Below, piece after piece: positions 17,359-26,097 of a DNA stretch of 64,000 bases. Position 1 is the first letter of the stretch, and the number at the start of each line of letters is the position of its first letter. The translations under genes and the position numbers were made by a program. Below the pieces are notes generated by a model. That model did not search any database. It was given only the letters and a program-made list of their open reading frames with translations, and was not told where the DNA came from. Source of the DNA: Paenibacillus sp. NAIST15-1 (lineage in GTDB: Bacteria > Bacillota > Bacilli > Paenibacillales > Paenibacillaceae); NCBI RefSeq assembly GCF_001894745.1, contig NZ_BBYF01000003.1:62001-126000 (forward strand). The letters run 5' to 3'.

Positions 17359-19644
17359 TCACTTCCACTCATCCGGCAGCAATGCCGCATAATGCGGGTG
17401 CAGATAACGGTCATCAATCAGCAGTAATTGTCCCTGATCCGTCTCTGTACGGATCAGCCGACCGCCGGCCTGTAGTACCTTGTTCATACCCGGATATACG
17501 TAGGCATAGTCAAAACCGTTCTTGCCCTGCGAGTTGAAGTAGTCGCGGATGATATCACGCTCCAGGCCGATCTGCGGCAGTCCTACACCAACGATGGCAA
17601 CTCCGGTCAAGCGGTCTCCCACTAGATCGATCCCCTCGGAGAAAACACCGCCCAATACCGCAAAACCGATCAATATCCCTTCATTTCCAGCATCGAATGC
17701 TGACAAGAAACTCTCCCGCTCCTCCTCCGTCATATCCCCACGCTGCAGCAACAACCGCAAATCTGCATCTTCTGCATGAGCAGCAGCAAAAGCTTCATAG
17801 ATGAGATTCATATAAGCATAGGAAGGAAAAAAGAATAAATAGTTTCCAGGACGTTCGATAATCATCTGCCCCAGTACTCTCGCCAGCTCAAGCTTGGTTC
17901 CCTCACGATCGTGATAACGCGTCGACAACGGTTCGATCTGAACCGCGAGCTGCTCGCGGAAGAAAGGAGACGGCAGCGATAATGTATAATCCTCCTCTGG
18001 ACTTGCCCCCAACATGTCCCGAAAATAGGACATTGGCGTAAGGGTAGCCGAGAAGAAAATATGCGAGCGGAAACCCTTGCCCATTTCCCGTAGCAGATGA
18101 GAAGGATCGAGACAGAACAGCTTCATGGATACTTCTCTCGAAGAAATCTCGGCATAGGTTACATATCTTTCGTCGTACAGCTTGCTGATCCTCACAAAAT
18201 TCTGCGTCGCAAAATAAGCCTGCAGCAACGATTGCGACTGCTCAGTATCCTGACGGGAGCCAAGCTCCTCTTCTGCTGCAAGGATAAATGCCGCGGTCCG
18301 CTCAACCAGTTGTACAGGAACTTCCTGCGTAATTTGTGCGTTTGCGTCCGATTCTTTGCGCAGTTGTATAAAGAAGGCGTTCACTGCCTTGGCCGCCTTG
18401 TACACCTCAGCGTTAAGCTCTTTATATTCCCGCTGCAAGCTGAGAAAATCCCCTTTATTCAATGTGGCCGAATACATCTCTCGTGCCCGATCGACCAGAT
18501 TATGCGCCTCGTCAATCAGAATCGCCGTCCGGCTCTTCCGCTCGGCGAACATTCTTTTCAACGAAATTCTAGGGTCGAAAATATAATTATAGTCGCAGAT
18601 CACCGCATCCGCCGCATAAGCGAGATCAAGCGAAAATTCGAATGGACAAACTCGATGCTTACGTGCATATTGCTCAATGATTTGCCGGGTGATAAGCAAC
18701 TCATTAGTCAATATATCAAGTACCGCCCCATTAATTCGATCATAGTAACCATCCGCGAATGGACAATCTTCCTTGCGGCAGCTCACCTGATCCTGAAAAC
18801 AAATTTTCTCCTTGGCCGTAATGGTTACGGTATGCATCTGCAATCCTTGCGACTGCATCAGGGCGAACGTCTCCTCCGCTGCAGTACGAGTAGTCGTCTT
18901 GGCGGTCAAATAGAAAAACTGCTCAAGCTGTCCCGTTCCCATTGCCTTTATGGCGGGAAACGTAGTCGAGATCGTCTTTCCGATCCCTGTAGGAGCTTTG
19001 GCAAATAGTTTTACTCCCTCATCGATCACTTTATAGACCGCACCTGCCAATTTACGCTGACCAGCCCGATAAGAAGCGAAAGGGAAATCCAGCCCGCTGA
19101 TACTTCTGTCCCGTGTAATCCGGTGATCGCGAAGCATCCGTGCATAAGGAGCGTAATTCTCCACCACATCCCGTACAAATAACTCCAATTCCGCAAAAAT
19201 TGCTTCCTGCTGAAAACGTCTTTGTTCGCCCGTTGCGACTTGTACGTAGGTCAATTGGATTTTCATTCGAGCAGGTTCATGCTCTCTGGCGTACATATAG
19301 GCATAGCATTTAGCTTGAGCCCAATGAACCGGATAGGTATCCTCCAGTGTCTGTGGGATCTCGCCAGATGTCGACTTAATCTCATCGATGACGACGGATC
19401 CGTCTTCTTCTACCAACAACCCATCGCAGCGCCCGTCTATAACAAACATCAGATCTCCGCAAGGAATCTCTGCCGATAAATATACTTCTTTCTGATCCGC
19501 CTCACCGTAAGTTCGCTGCACCTGCTGATGCGCTTTGGTTCCCTCCGTCAGGGCCGTTCCCGTCCTGAAACCGCTATCCAAATCCCCGCTGCGGTACACG
19601 TACTCAACCAAAGGCCTCACAGCGATTTTCACTTGATCCTTCAT
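17359..19644 (-). CDS. DinG/XPD-type ATP-dependent helicase with N-terminal Cas4/RecB-like nuclease domain
   Basis: A 761-residue fusion. Residues about 30-175 are a PD-(D/E)XK nuclease-like domain with His39 (EGTKAHQ), Asp74 (IDGRCDG), Glu88 and Lys90 (VIDEIKS), as in Cas4/RecB. Residues 190 onward form an iron-sulfur superfamily 2 helicase: Walker A KAPTGIGKT (217-225), four candidate FeS cysteines at 282, 289, 294 and 333, DEAH at 378-381, and C-terminal motifs FSATLTPM, ILIGFAVLGGVFSEGIDL and QAGGRLIRT. It probably unwinds and trims DNA repair substrates. Start ATG 19644; monocistronic, converging with the hyu-like operon. Confidence 0.85.
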   Translation of the reverse strand: MKDQVKIAVRPLVEYVYRSGDLDSGFRTGTALTEGTKAHQQVQRTYGEADQKEVYLSAEIPCGDLMFVIDGRCDGLLVEEDGSVVIDEIKSTSGEIPQTLEDTYPVHWAQAKCYAYMYAREHEPARMKIQLTYVQVATGEQRRFQQEAIFAELELFVRDVVENYAPYARMLRDHRITRDRSISGLDFPFASYRAGQRKLAGAVYKVIDEGVKLFAKAPTGIGKTISTTFPAIKAMGTGQLEQFFYLTAKTTTRTAAEETFALMQSQGLQMHTVTITAKEKICFQDQVSCRKEDCPFADGYYDRINGAVLDILTNELLITRQIIEQYARKHRVCPFEFSLDLAYAADAVICDYNYIFDPRISLKRMFAERKSRTAILIDEAHNLVDRAREMYSATLNKGDFLSLQREYKELNAEVYKAAKAVNAFFIQLRKESDANAQITQEVPVQLVERTAAFILAAEEELGSRQDTEQSQSLLQAYFATQNFVRISKLYDERYVTYAEISSREVSMKLFCLDPSHLLREMGKGFRSHIFFSATLTPMSYFRDMLGASPEEDYTLSLPSPFFREQLAVQIEPLSTRYHDREGTKLELARVLGQMIIERPGNYLFFFPSYAYMNLIYEAFAAAHAEDADLRLLLQRGDMTEEERESFLSAFDAGNEGILIGFAVLGGVFSEGIDLVGDRLTGVAIVGVGLPQIGLERDIIRDYFNSQGKNGFDYAYVYPGMNKVLQAGGRLIRTETDQGQLLLIDDRYLHPHYAALLPDEWK

Positions 19645-19760
19645 CGCTTCACCCGCTGACTTTCGCTATAGAACATTTGTTCCATAGTATACCATAAAAC
19701 GGTTAGTTCTCCTTACTTTTAATGAACCTTTTTCAACAAATCCTTTCTTCACAAAAAACA

Positions 19761-19799
19761 ACAGCGTCCTTGCATTCATTATGAACGCAAGGACGCTGT
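19761..19799 (-). terminator. Terminator of the spore-protein gene
   Basis: A perfect 13-bp stem, ACAGCGTCCTTGC (19761-19773) with GCAAGGACGCTGT (19787-19799). On the minus strand it is followed by TGTTTTTTG. It lies 12 nt after the stop of the small gene at 19811. Confidence 0.8.
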
Positions 19800-19810
19800 C
19801 AGCTCGTTAA

Positions 19811-19948
19811 TCACGAAGTTCGATTTTTAGAGGCTTTTGCATCTGCACCAGCGCCTGTTTCTGCCGCAAATTCCGTATCAAGATTTGGAACACCTAATTT
19901 CTTTTTTACTTGCTTGGAATTATGCTTCGCATCATTCTTCTTGTTCAT
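19811..19948 (-). CDS. Gamma-type small acid-soluble spore protein
   Basis: A 45-residue protein, MNKKNDAKHNSKQVKKK at the start, then GVPNLDTEFAAETGAGADA and a basic tail. The TEFAAET motif is the hallmark of gamma-type SASP (SspE-like); these are degraded at germination as an amino-acid store. Start ATG 19948 with GGAGG 9 nt upstream; own terminator downstream. It supports assignment to an endospore-forming Firmicute. Confidence 0.75.
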   Translation of the reverse strand: MNKKNDAKHNSKQVKKKLGVPNLDTEFAAETGAGADAKASKNRTS

Positions 19949-20036
19949 CACATTACACCTCCTCATGTCATGAGAACCCGTAATTATATGAGCGGTTTGA
20001 GAAAACTAATGTTTCCTCAAGTAGTATTATGTAATG

Positions 20037-20110
20037 AGCAGCTTCTCCCTATGCGTTGTTCATGCGAGCAGCACGTCTATGGCATAGCCCGATGCATGAA
20101 TATGATGTTA
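20037..20110 (-). repeat. attC-like palindrome copy I
   Basis: The right core GCATGAATATGATGTTA (20094-20110) matches copies A and C; CTATGC/GCATAG inverted segments lie inside. The left core is degenerate. It ends 3 nt before the stop codon of the 20114 gene, so the gene and repeat form one unit. Confidence 0.45.
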
Positions 20111-20113
20111 CCT

Positions 20114-20629
20114 TTAACGATTTCTACCTACACTTTCAACTTCTAATGTACTGTTTGGTTGTTTTGATTGTCTAACAAGTTTTCCTCCTACAAAGTATCT
20201 ACCGTATTCCTTTATTGTTTTTTCGATTTCGATTTCAGTTGGAATCTCTCTTATTCTCCAAGTTAAAAAATATGCTTCTACTTTGCCCCCATAGAAAACC
20301 CAAGAAAAAAACCTCTTCGCAAATTTATGTGCTCCCTTAGCTCTAAATCTATTCATTGACTCCCTATTTCTCCAAATTGTAACCGTTTGACCAATTCCCC
20401 CCTGCAATTGCCCTGAGAGTTTCGCATATATTAGGTTTTCATTCTTGGTGAGTTGTTTCTTTACAAATTCATTTACAATACCATTTATTATTATTCTGAT
20501 AAAATCAAATTTCTCTCCACGAGTTACTGAGATAATTGCATTTTCAGGCAAATCTGTGTCGCTTTCACCTAATGTAAATGTGGCTCCGTATTTATTGTTT
20601 GGATCTGGATGCTTTCGCCATACCTTCAT
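20114..20629 (-). CDS. Unrecognised protein (possible alpha/beta-barrel monooxygenase-like)
   Basis: A 171-residue protein starting MKVWRKHPDP at ATG 20629 (GGAGGGG, 6 nt upstream); the frame opens to 20644. The segment YAKLSGQLQGGIGQTVTIW, followed by RNRESMNRFRAKGAHKFA, resembles proteins related to spheroidene monooxygenase or DUF3291-type dimeric alpha/beta barrels, where a strand-turn-helix with aromatic residues forms a ligand pocket. The call is tentative. It is a one-gene unit closed by palindrome I. Confidence 0.5.
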   Translation of the reverse strand: MKVWRKHPDPNNKYGATFTLGESDTDLPENAIISVTRGEKFDFIRIIINGIVNEFVKKQLTKNENLIYAKLSGQLQGGIGQTVTIWRNRESMNRFRAKGAHKFAKRFFSWVFYGGKVEAYFLTWRIREIPTEIEIEKTIKEYGRYFVGGKLVRQSKQPNSTLEVESVGRNR

Positions 20630-20683
20630 AAAAAGCCCCTCCAATTATACTTTCAGGACTTTCGCCTAACTTTTTGTATTCAG

Positions 20684-20726
20684 AAACGCCCCAACTAGAT
20701 TGCTCTTATCTAAGGCTGGGGCGTTT
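20684..20726. terminator. Hairpin, AGCCTTAGATA family, second copy
   Basis: AAACGCCCCA and CTAGAT (20684-20700) pair with ATCTAAG and TGGGGCGTTT (to 20726). It lies 26 bp left of palindrome C, the same order and spacing as at 2852-2979. Confidence 0.6.
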
Positions 20727-20752
20727 ATCGCCTGAGCCTCTACCATGGTAAT

Positions 20753-20809
20753 ACATCTGACAACCAAGAGGCGGTAGAACTGATGCATGAATACTTTGTT
20801 AGCAGATGT
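20753..20809 (-). repeat. attC-like palindrome copy C (clearest copy)
   Basis: The 57-bp element opens with ACATCTG (20753-20759) and closes with its exact inverse CAGATGT (20803-20809). Inside lie the cores CAACCAAG (20761-20768) and ATACTTTGTTAG (20791-20802), imperfectly complementary. It is followed to the right by the first codons of a broken VOC gene. Confidence 0.6.
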
Positions 20810-20890
20810 CCCCGACTTATTCGGTTCATACCACTTCTGTCCTTCTTCCATGTCAGATACCCGAAATTGAGTAGTCATTTCAAAAATCAT
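20810..20890 (-). pseudogene. 5' fragment of a VOC/glyoxalase-family gene
   Basis: The first ~20 codons read MTTQFRVSDMEEGQKWYE (start near 20878), the typical beginning of a VOC-superfamily protein. After Trp-Tyr-Glu the frame runs straight into palindrome C, where the encoded residues stop resembling any family, and it ends at 20666. About 80% of the expected gene is missing. The break coincides with the palindrome edge, which suggests that recombination or deletion at the repeat removed the remainder. Confidence 0.6.
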
Positions 20891-20948
20891 TGGTATCCCA
20901 CTACAAGTTCACGCTTGAATTATCAAGGAATCGTTACGTTACCGTCAG

Positions 20949-22286
20949 CTAGTACCCCTGCTCGCTCTGTTGCAGCATTTCTGTCAAGTAAGGGTTCAAG
21001 AATACGCCCGAAGGATCAAGCTCTTGACGAAGGCGAAGAAATGCATCCCACTTCGGATATATCGAACGCAGCTGCTCTGCACGCATCGTGTGCATCTTGC
21101 CCCAGTGCGGTCTCCCGCCATTCCGTCTACAGATCTCCTCTACTTTGGCAAAATAGTCGGCATACTCCATCCCACGGTACATATGTACAGCGATATAGCC
21201 AGAATCACGTCCATTCGCCGGACTGAGCCATATATCGTCTCCCTGAACATAACGGCATTCGATTGGAAAATGAACAGCAAATTGATCCCGATCTACTGCA
21301 TCGCGTATTTCCTCAAGTACAGTTCGCATGCGGTCTGCCGGTACACTGTACTCCATTTCATTAAATCGAACCAGCCGCGGCGTCGCGAAAATAAGGTGAC
21401 TATGCCCCACTTCCTGCACATCCGGTACGCTTGTTGCTGATAATCGGCTTATTGGCTTGCAAAGGCGCGGAATGAAACGACAGCACTCCGACAATAACCA
21501 GAATAGCGCATTCTCCAGCAGCATGACTTTCCAGTAACTCCAGCGGCTTGGCGTTCCGGGGATCTCATCCGTCTTATTGGTCAGTTTTACTTGAGCGATA
21601 TCCGTATAAGGAAACCAAAAAAATTCGAAATGACGGTTTTCCTTTTTGAATAGATCAAGCTGTTCAAGGCATTGGGAGAATGGCATTTTGCTGCTTGTAT
21701 AGCGGAGAGCGTACGAAGGTACAACACGAAGCTTCACCTTAACGATAATCCCGAACATCCCAAGTGACACCTGCATCGCCCGAAAAAGTTCTTCATCCTG
21801 CTGGGCTGAGCATTCGAGGATTTCCCCTGCCGCTGTCACTACCGTCAAACCTACTGCTTGCGTTGCGAGGCTCCCGAGCCGCTCCCCTGTCCCATGTGTT
21901 CCTGTACTGATCGCTCCTGCAATGGATTGCGCATTAATATCGCCTAGATTCTCTTGCGCGACCCCATAGGCATGCAATTCTTTCCCGAGTCGATCCAATT
22001 TTGTTCCACCCCACACCTCGGCAATCCCCTGCTCCGAATCAACAGCAATTACACCCTGCAATTGATCCAAGGAGACCAATACATCATCGGTCTGGACGAG
22101 TCGGGTAAATGAATGTCCGGATCCGACGACACGCAGCTTCCGTCCTTCGGCGGCACATTCTTTAACAATCCCGACCACCTCTTCTATGCTGGCCGGATAT
22201 ACAGTGCTTCTTGGCAATCCGCGCACGAGTCCTGACCAATTGCGCCATACTTTCGTATTGCGCTCCTTCAAATTTACAGAAAGCAT
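20949..22286 (-). CDS. FAD-linked sugar-lactone oxidase (ALO family)
   Basis: A 445-residue VAO-type flavoprotein. The N-terminal FAD-binding_4 domain shows VVGSGHSF, VWGGTKLDRL and the GAISTGTHGTG loop; the C-terminal ALO domain ends with RPHWGKMHT and LDPSGVFLNPYL, where HWGK is diagnostic of arabinono/gulono-1,4-lactone and alditol oxidases. It would oxidise a sugar lactone or polyol with O2. Its start overlaps the end of the upstream PLP enzyme gene by 13 nt, so the two are translationally coupled. Confidence 0.85.
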   Translation of the reverse strand: MLSVNLKERNTKVWRNWSGLVRGLPRSTVYPASIEEVVGIVKECAAEGRKLRVVGSGHSFTRLVQTDDVLVSLDQLQGVIAVDSEQGIAEVWGGTKLDRLGKELHAYGVAQENLGDINAQSIAGAISTGTHGTGERLGSLATQAVGLTVVTAAGEILECSAQQDEELFRAMQVSLGMFGIIVKVKLRVVPSYALRYTSSKMPFSQCLEQLDLFKKENRHFEFFWFPYTDIAQVKLTNKTDEIPGTPSRWSYWKVMLLENALFWLLSECCRFIPRLCKPISRLSATSVPDVQEVGHSHLIFATPRLVRFNEMEYSVPADRMRTVLEEIRDAVDRDQFAVHFPIECRYVQGDDIWLSPANGRDSGYIAVHMYRGMEYADYFAKVEEICRRNGGRPHWGKMHTMRAEQLRSIYPKWDAFLRLRQELDPSGVFLNPYLTEMLQQSEQGY

Positions 22287-23464
22287 AGTCCGTCCCCCCG
22301 ATATGTCGTTGTCTTGCCAACGATACTGCCGTTCGAAATGTAGTAGAGATGTGCGAATCGCTCACATAACTCTCCTGCTTTGCTATGACGCATGAAGATC
22401 GGATCGCCGAGTTTCAGCTCTTCTAGCCCGTTGTAGCGGATCGGTGTCTGCACTTCGCCTGCCCCTTCCATCGTAAGAAGTGCCGTACCTTGCGGCAGGT
22501 ATGGACGCGGCAGTTTGTCGCTGCCTGCAGCACCCGAAGCCGTGTATCCGCCGCCCAAGCAAGTGTAGAGATCGCCGCGCGGCTGACGCACGATCTCGAT
22601 CGCATACCCTGCGGCGGGAAGGAAGGTGAAGTCCCGATAGTGGTCGAACAGACCGGGCGAATAGAACCCCGAACCTGCTGTAACCTCGGTGACGGCCGGC
22701 TCCACGCTGCTTGTATGCAAGCTGCCAGTGCCGCCTGCATTCACGAACCGCAGCGATGGAATGCCCATGCGCTCGATCGCTGCGACCAGCTCGGCCCGCC
22801 TGGCAGCGGCTTCACGGATTGAGCGGCGCTTGAGCAGCCGCACGATCGCGTTCTTCAGCGCCTGCCCAGGCACGCGGTCGCCTAAGCCTGCGACCTGCGC
22901 TTCATAGCCCATGAGCCCGTCGAGCACGACGTGCTTCGACTGCGCGATGCGCTCGATGAGGCTGAGCGCCGCAGCTGTAGAGCGTATTGGCGAGCGCCAT
23001 ACGCCGAAGTGCAGCCCCGGGACATCGATCGACATATCGATGTCCACACAGAGCGGCAGCCTCACACCATATTTGGCGGCTGCCGCTTCCGCCTGCTCGA
23101 CATGCGTCTCGCAGTCGACCATCAGCGTGATGCTGCGCCCTTCACGCTGATGCATGGCGACGGACTCCAGCAGTCGTGCGTCCGCCGCAGGGTATCCTAG
23201 CAGCAAGTCTGTGAATCCTTGCTGCGCGAGATAGAGTGCTTCGGACACCGTGAAGCACATGATCCCTTGAAACTGCGCGTTTGTCTGCAGAATGCGCCGA
23301 AGCACATCAACAGAGCGGATCGATTTGCTCGCAATGCGGACTTTTTTTCCATTCGCAAGGTGAAGAACGCTCTGAATATTCTGCTGCAACAGATCCAGAT
23401 CAACGAAGGCAAAGGGCATCGGAAGCCCCGTGCAGACTTCTTTATAGTAACGATAATCACGCAC
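22274..23464 (-). CDS. PLP-dependent D-amino-acid deaminase/aldolase, DSD1-like (alanine racemase N-domain)
   Basis: A 396-residue protein with an alanine-racemase-type TIM barrel. The PLP lysine is in VRIASKSIRSVDVLRR, and LCVDIDMSIDVPGLHFGVWRSP and FVNAGGTGSLHTS follow. The C-terminal domain has the VYGVC-like GLCFL end and a probable metal site. Family members act on D-serine or D-threonine. The frame extends to an ATG at 23530, but GTG 23464 has AAAGGAGG 9 nt before it and starts at the conserved region, so it is preferred. Operonic with the lactone oxidase. Confidence 0.78.
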   Translation of the reverse strand: MRDYRYYKEVCTGLPMPFAFVDLDLLQQNIQSVLHLANGKKVRIASKSIRSVDVLRRILQTNAQFQGIMCFTVSEALYLAQQGFTDLLLGYPAADARLLESVAMHQREGRSITLMVDCETHVEQAEAAAAKYGVRLPLCVDIDMSIDVPGLHFGVWRSPIRSTAAALSLIERIAQSKHVVLDGLMGYEAQVAGLGDRVPGQALKNAIVRLLKRRSIREAAARRAELVAAIERMGIPSLRFVNAGGTGSLHTSSVEPAVTEVTAGSGFYSPGLFDHYRDFTFLPAAGYAIEIVRQPRGDLYTCLGGGYTASGAAGSDKLPRPYLPQGTALLTMEGAGEVQTPIRYNGLEELKLGDPIFMRHSKAGELCERFAHLYYISNGSIVGKTTTYRGDGLCFL

Positions 23465-23569
23465 TCTACTCGACCTCCTTTGTCTGGAAGATGTACGATT
23501 TCTTATATTATTATTTAAGGTTCTTTGCATTTATTATTTCTAGATTTTGAGGTCATTTCTTATACGAAA

Positions 23570-23608
23570 AGACCCAGCCTAAGATAGCTCGTATCTTAGG
23601 CTGGGTCT
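23570..23608. terminator. Perfect 17-bp hairpin, AGCCTAAGATA family
   Basis: AGACCCAGCCTAAGATA (23570-23586) pairs perfectly with TATCTTAGGCTGGGTCT (23592-23608) over a 5-nt loop. It lies upstream of the DSD1-like gene without a gene ending beside it. A short ACATCATATAAAC (from 23619) just to its right resembles the right core of copy E read in reverse. Confidence 0.7.
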
Positions 23609-24054
23609 GCATTCTTCTACATCATATAAACTGAACACATAATGGGATAGGCTCGCTTTTTATGGATTAAAGACGCGTTGAATTATACTATCCTTTTGCT
23701 TAACCCCATTACTCAGTCTGCATCATTTTTTAAGGCATAGTTCCCTGCCACTGAAGTTATTACCGTAAGTTCAGTTTTGTCTCAAGCGATAATGTGAAAT
23801 TGAAAACCGTCTTCATTTACGTGAAACAATATATGTTCTTATCATTGGTTTTTGACATATATCGTGAGAATAAAAAAAAGCCGCAACTATGCGACTTTTA
23901 AGCATATACGTTATTCTCACCCGACAATAGTTAGTAATGTGGTTTAAATAGTTGCAAAGGCGATCTTCATTTTGATATTCATCAACAATGATGATTACTT
24001 AGCCTTACCACCAAGGCAGTGTGTGCAGTCACCACTTCAAAGAGCTCCTATTTA
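23609..24054. other. Intergenic region, no gene seen
   Basis: This stretch is AT-rich and without a credible coding frame. It contains the minus-strand terminator of the pyruvate oxidase gene (23872-23896) and nothing else that I can identify. Confidence 0.4.
23872..23896 (-). terminator. Terminator of the pyruvate oxidase gene
   Basis: On the minus strand AGTCGCA and TGCGGCT (plus 23890-23896 and 23879-23885) pair over a 4-nt loop and are followed by a run of eight T. Confidence 0.7.
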
Positions 24055-25776
24055 TTACCGAAGGAGATTGGTTTTCGCGAGTTCGATGATTTCGTTGCCT
24101 TGCCCGTTCAAAACGGCTTTCAGCATCCACATCGTAAATCCGCGTGCCTGCTCGAAGTTGATCTTCGGCGGCATAGCCAGCTCCTGACGATTGACGACGA
24201 CGTCCAGCACTACCGGACCGCTGTGTTCGAACGCTCGACGAACAGCGCTTTCCAAGTCGTTGGGATCCTCAACCCGGATTCCTTCGATTCCCATAGCTTG
24301 AGCCATCACCGCAAAGTTTGGATTGTCGAGTTCTGTTCCGAATTCTAAAAAGCCGGCTGCTTTCATTTCCAATTCCACGAATCCAAGCGCACCATTATTA
24401 AAGACAACAATCTTGATCGGGAGCTTATGCTGACGAAGGGTCAATAGATCTCCGAGCAGCATGGTGAGTCCCCCGTCCCCCGACAGTGATACGACCTGGC
24501 GTCCCGGCTGTGCAACCTGCGCCCCAATTGCCTGCGGCATGGCGTTCGCCATTGTCCCGTGGTTAAATGAGCCAATAAGCCTTCTTTTTCCATTCATCCT
24601 CAAGTATCGGGCTGCCCACACAGTCGGCGTCCCAACATCGCAAGTCAAAATGGCATCCTCATCTGCGAGATCGCTGATTACCTTCATGAGGAATTGCGGA
24701 TGAATAGGCGCTCGGCCGGGATCTGCAAGTTTGTCCAGCTCCTCGCGGACTTTGGCATAATCTGCGGCAAAGTGCTGCAGATGATCAGGGGAGTGCGGTT
24801 CTTCTAATAGGGGTAACAGCATTTCGACCGTCGTCTTTACGTCTCCGCACACCCCGTATGCGAGTGTCGTTCGCCGGCCTAGTCGGGAGGAATCCAAATC
24901 AACCTGAAGGATGGTCGCTTCCTGCGGATAAAATTGCCGGTATGGAAAATCTGTACCCAGCATGAGTAAGACATCGCATTCCATTATGGCATGGTAGCCG
25001 GAAGAATAACCAATGAGGCCGGTTAATCCGACGGAATACGGGTTATCGTATTCCAGATATTCTTTTCCTCGCAGCGCTATGACCATCGGGGACTGCAGCT
25101 TCTCGCACAGCTTCATGAGCGAAGCATGAGCTCCCGCGCAGCCGGCACCGCACAGCAAGGTGATCCTCTTGCCTTTGTTTAAGTAGTCGGCAAGCGTCTT
25201 CAATTCGTCTGTAGAAGGGCAGACAATCGGCCGGGTGGAATGGATGACGCGTTCTGGAACGGGGCTTTCGTCGTATTCGAAAGCGGCTACATCTCCTGGA
25301 AGAACTAAGACAGATACTCCCGACCTTGCCGTCGCGGTTTGCATCGCCATCGTAACCGCTCGGGGCATTTGCTTCGGTCCGGTTACGACTTCACAAAAGA
25401 AGCTGCATTCCTGAAACAACATATCCGGACGGGTCTCTTGAAAGAAGCCGCTGCCGATTTCACTGCTCGGAATATGAGCGGCAATCGCAAGTACTGGCAC
25501 CCTGTTTCGATGGCAATCGTACAATCCGTTAATGAGATGCAAATTACCTGGTCCGCTGCTACCCGCACATACGGCGATTCCTCCGCTGAGGGCGGCATCC
25601 GCGCCCGCTGCGAACGCTGCAACCTCTTCATGGCGAACATGGATCCATTCTATTTCTCCGGAACGACGGATTGCATCGAGCAAGGCATTGAGCGAATCGC
25701 CGATAATGCCGTAAATTCGCTTCACGCCGGAGTTCAGAAGGGATTCCACAATGGAATCCGCTATCGTTCTTCTCAA
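24055..25776 (-). CDS. Thiamine-diphosphate enzyme, pyruvate oxidase (YdaP-like)
   Basis: A 573-residue three-domain ThDP enzyme. The N-terminal PYR domain has the catalytic Glu in WIHVRHEEVAAFAA, the middle domain shows the nucleotide/FAD-binding-like TLLCGAGCAGAHASL, and the PP domain carries the ThDP motif GDGGLTMLLGDLLTLRQHKLPIKIVVFNN. Overall similarity is to B. subtilis YdaP and E. coli PoxB; it would decarboxylate pyruvate to acetate or acetyl phosphate, an overflow or stationary-phase function. It starts at TTG 25776 with AAGGAGAG 8 nt upstream. Monocistronic. Confidence 0.85.
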   Translation of the reverse strand: MRRTIADSIVESLLNSGVKRIYGIIGDSLNALLDAIRRSGEIEWIHVRHEEVAAFAAGADAALSGGIAVCAGSSGPGNLHLINGLYDCHRNRVPVLAIAAHIPSSEIGSGFFQETRPDMLFQECSFFCEVVTGPKQMPRAVTMAMQTATARSGVSVLVLPGDVAAFEYDESPVPERVIHSTRPIVCPSTDELKTLADYLNKGKRITLLCGAGCAGAHASLMKLCEKLQSPMVIALRGKEYLEYDNPYSVGLTGLIGYSSGYHAIMECDVLLMLGTDFPYRQFYPQEATILQVDLDSSRLGRRTTLAYGVCGDVKTTVEMLLPLLEEPHSPDHLQHFAADYAKVREELDKLADPGRAPIHPQFLMKVISDLADEDAILTCDVGTPTVWAARYLRMNGKRRLIGSFNHGTMANAMPQAIGAQVAQPGRQVVSLSGDGGLTMLLGDLLTLRQHKLPIKIVVFNNGALGFVELEMKAAGFLEFGTELDNPNFAVMAQAMGIEGIRVEDPNDLESAVRRAFEHSGPVVLDVVVNRQELAMPPKINFEQARGFTMWMLKAVLNGQGNEIIELAKTNLLR

Positions 25777-25867
25777 GGGAATCTCTCCTTATCTGTTTTT
25801 ATTATATTGCCATAATGAGAGCACCCTATTCTTGATTTCACAACGATTTAAGCCTGAACCAAGAAGA

Positions 25868-25903
25868 AAGCCCGACAATCCACATCTCGGGTTTGTTGGG
25901 CTT
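25868..25903. terminator. Hairpin in the 25.8-26.1 kb intergenic region
   Basis: AAGCCCGACAA (25868-25878) pairs with TTGTTGGGCTT (25893-25903) with one G-T pair. Only weak T-runs flank it. No gene ends nearby, so its role is uncertain; the rest of 25777-26097 holds no gene apart from the ribosome site of the 26098 gene. Confidence 0.35.
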
Positions 25904-26097
25904 CAATCATAAGATTATGTAATCAAATTTCGGTCATTACATTCACTTAATATAGGAATGCTCCCGTTAGTACTATAGAAAAAAGAGCTGCATATGCAAC
26001 TCAATGATTTTAAGCGTTTATTTTCACTTACTGTGATACGAACCTTGGCAAGTGAAGTTAGACTAGCATATATTGCTGGAAAAAAGGAGGTTATACC

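Noticed and set aside
17232-17537. Plus-strand frame after the RpiR gene
   Set aside because: It runs across the operon terminator and then antisense to the helicase gene.
20666-20890. The 74-codon minus-strand frame as a complete gene
   Set aside because: Only the first ~20 codons resemble a protein family. The rest encodes the palindrome and hairpin repeats.
22274-23530. ATG 23530 as start of the DSD1-like gene
   Set aside because: The extra 22 residues are low-complexity (Arg/Asn/Ser-rich), and the strong ribosome site lies at GTG 23464.
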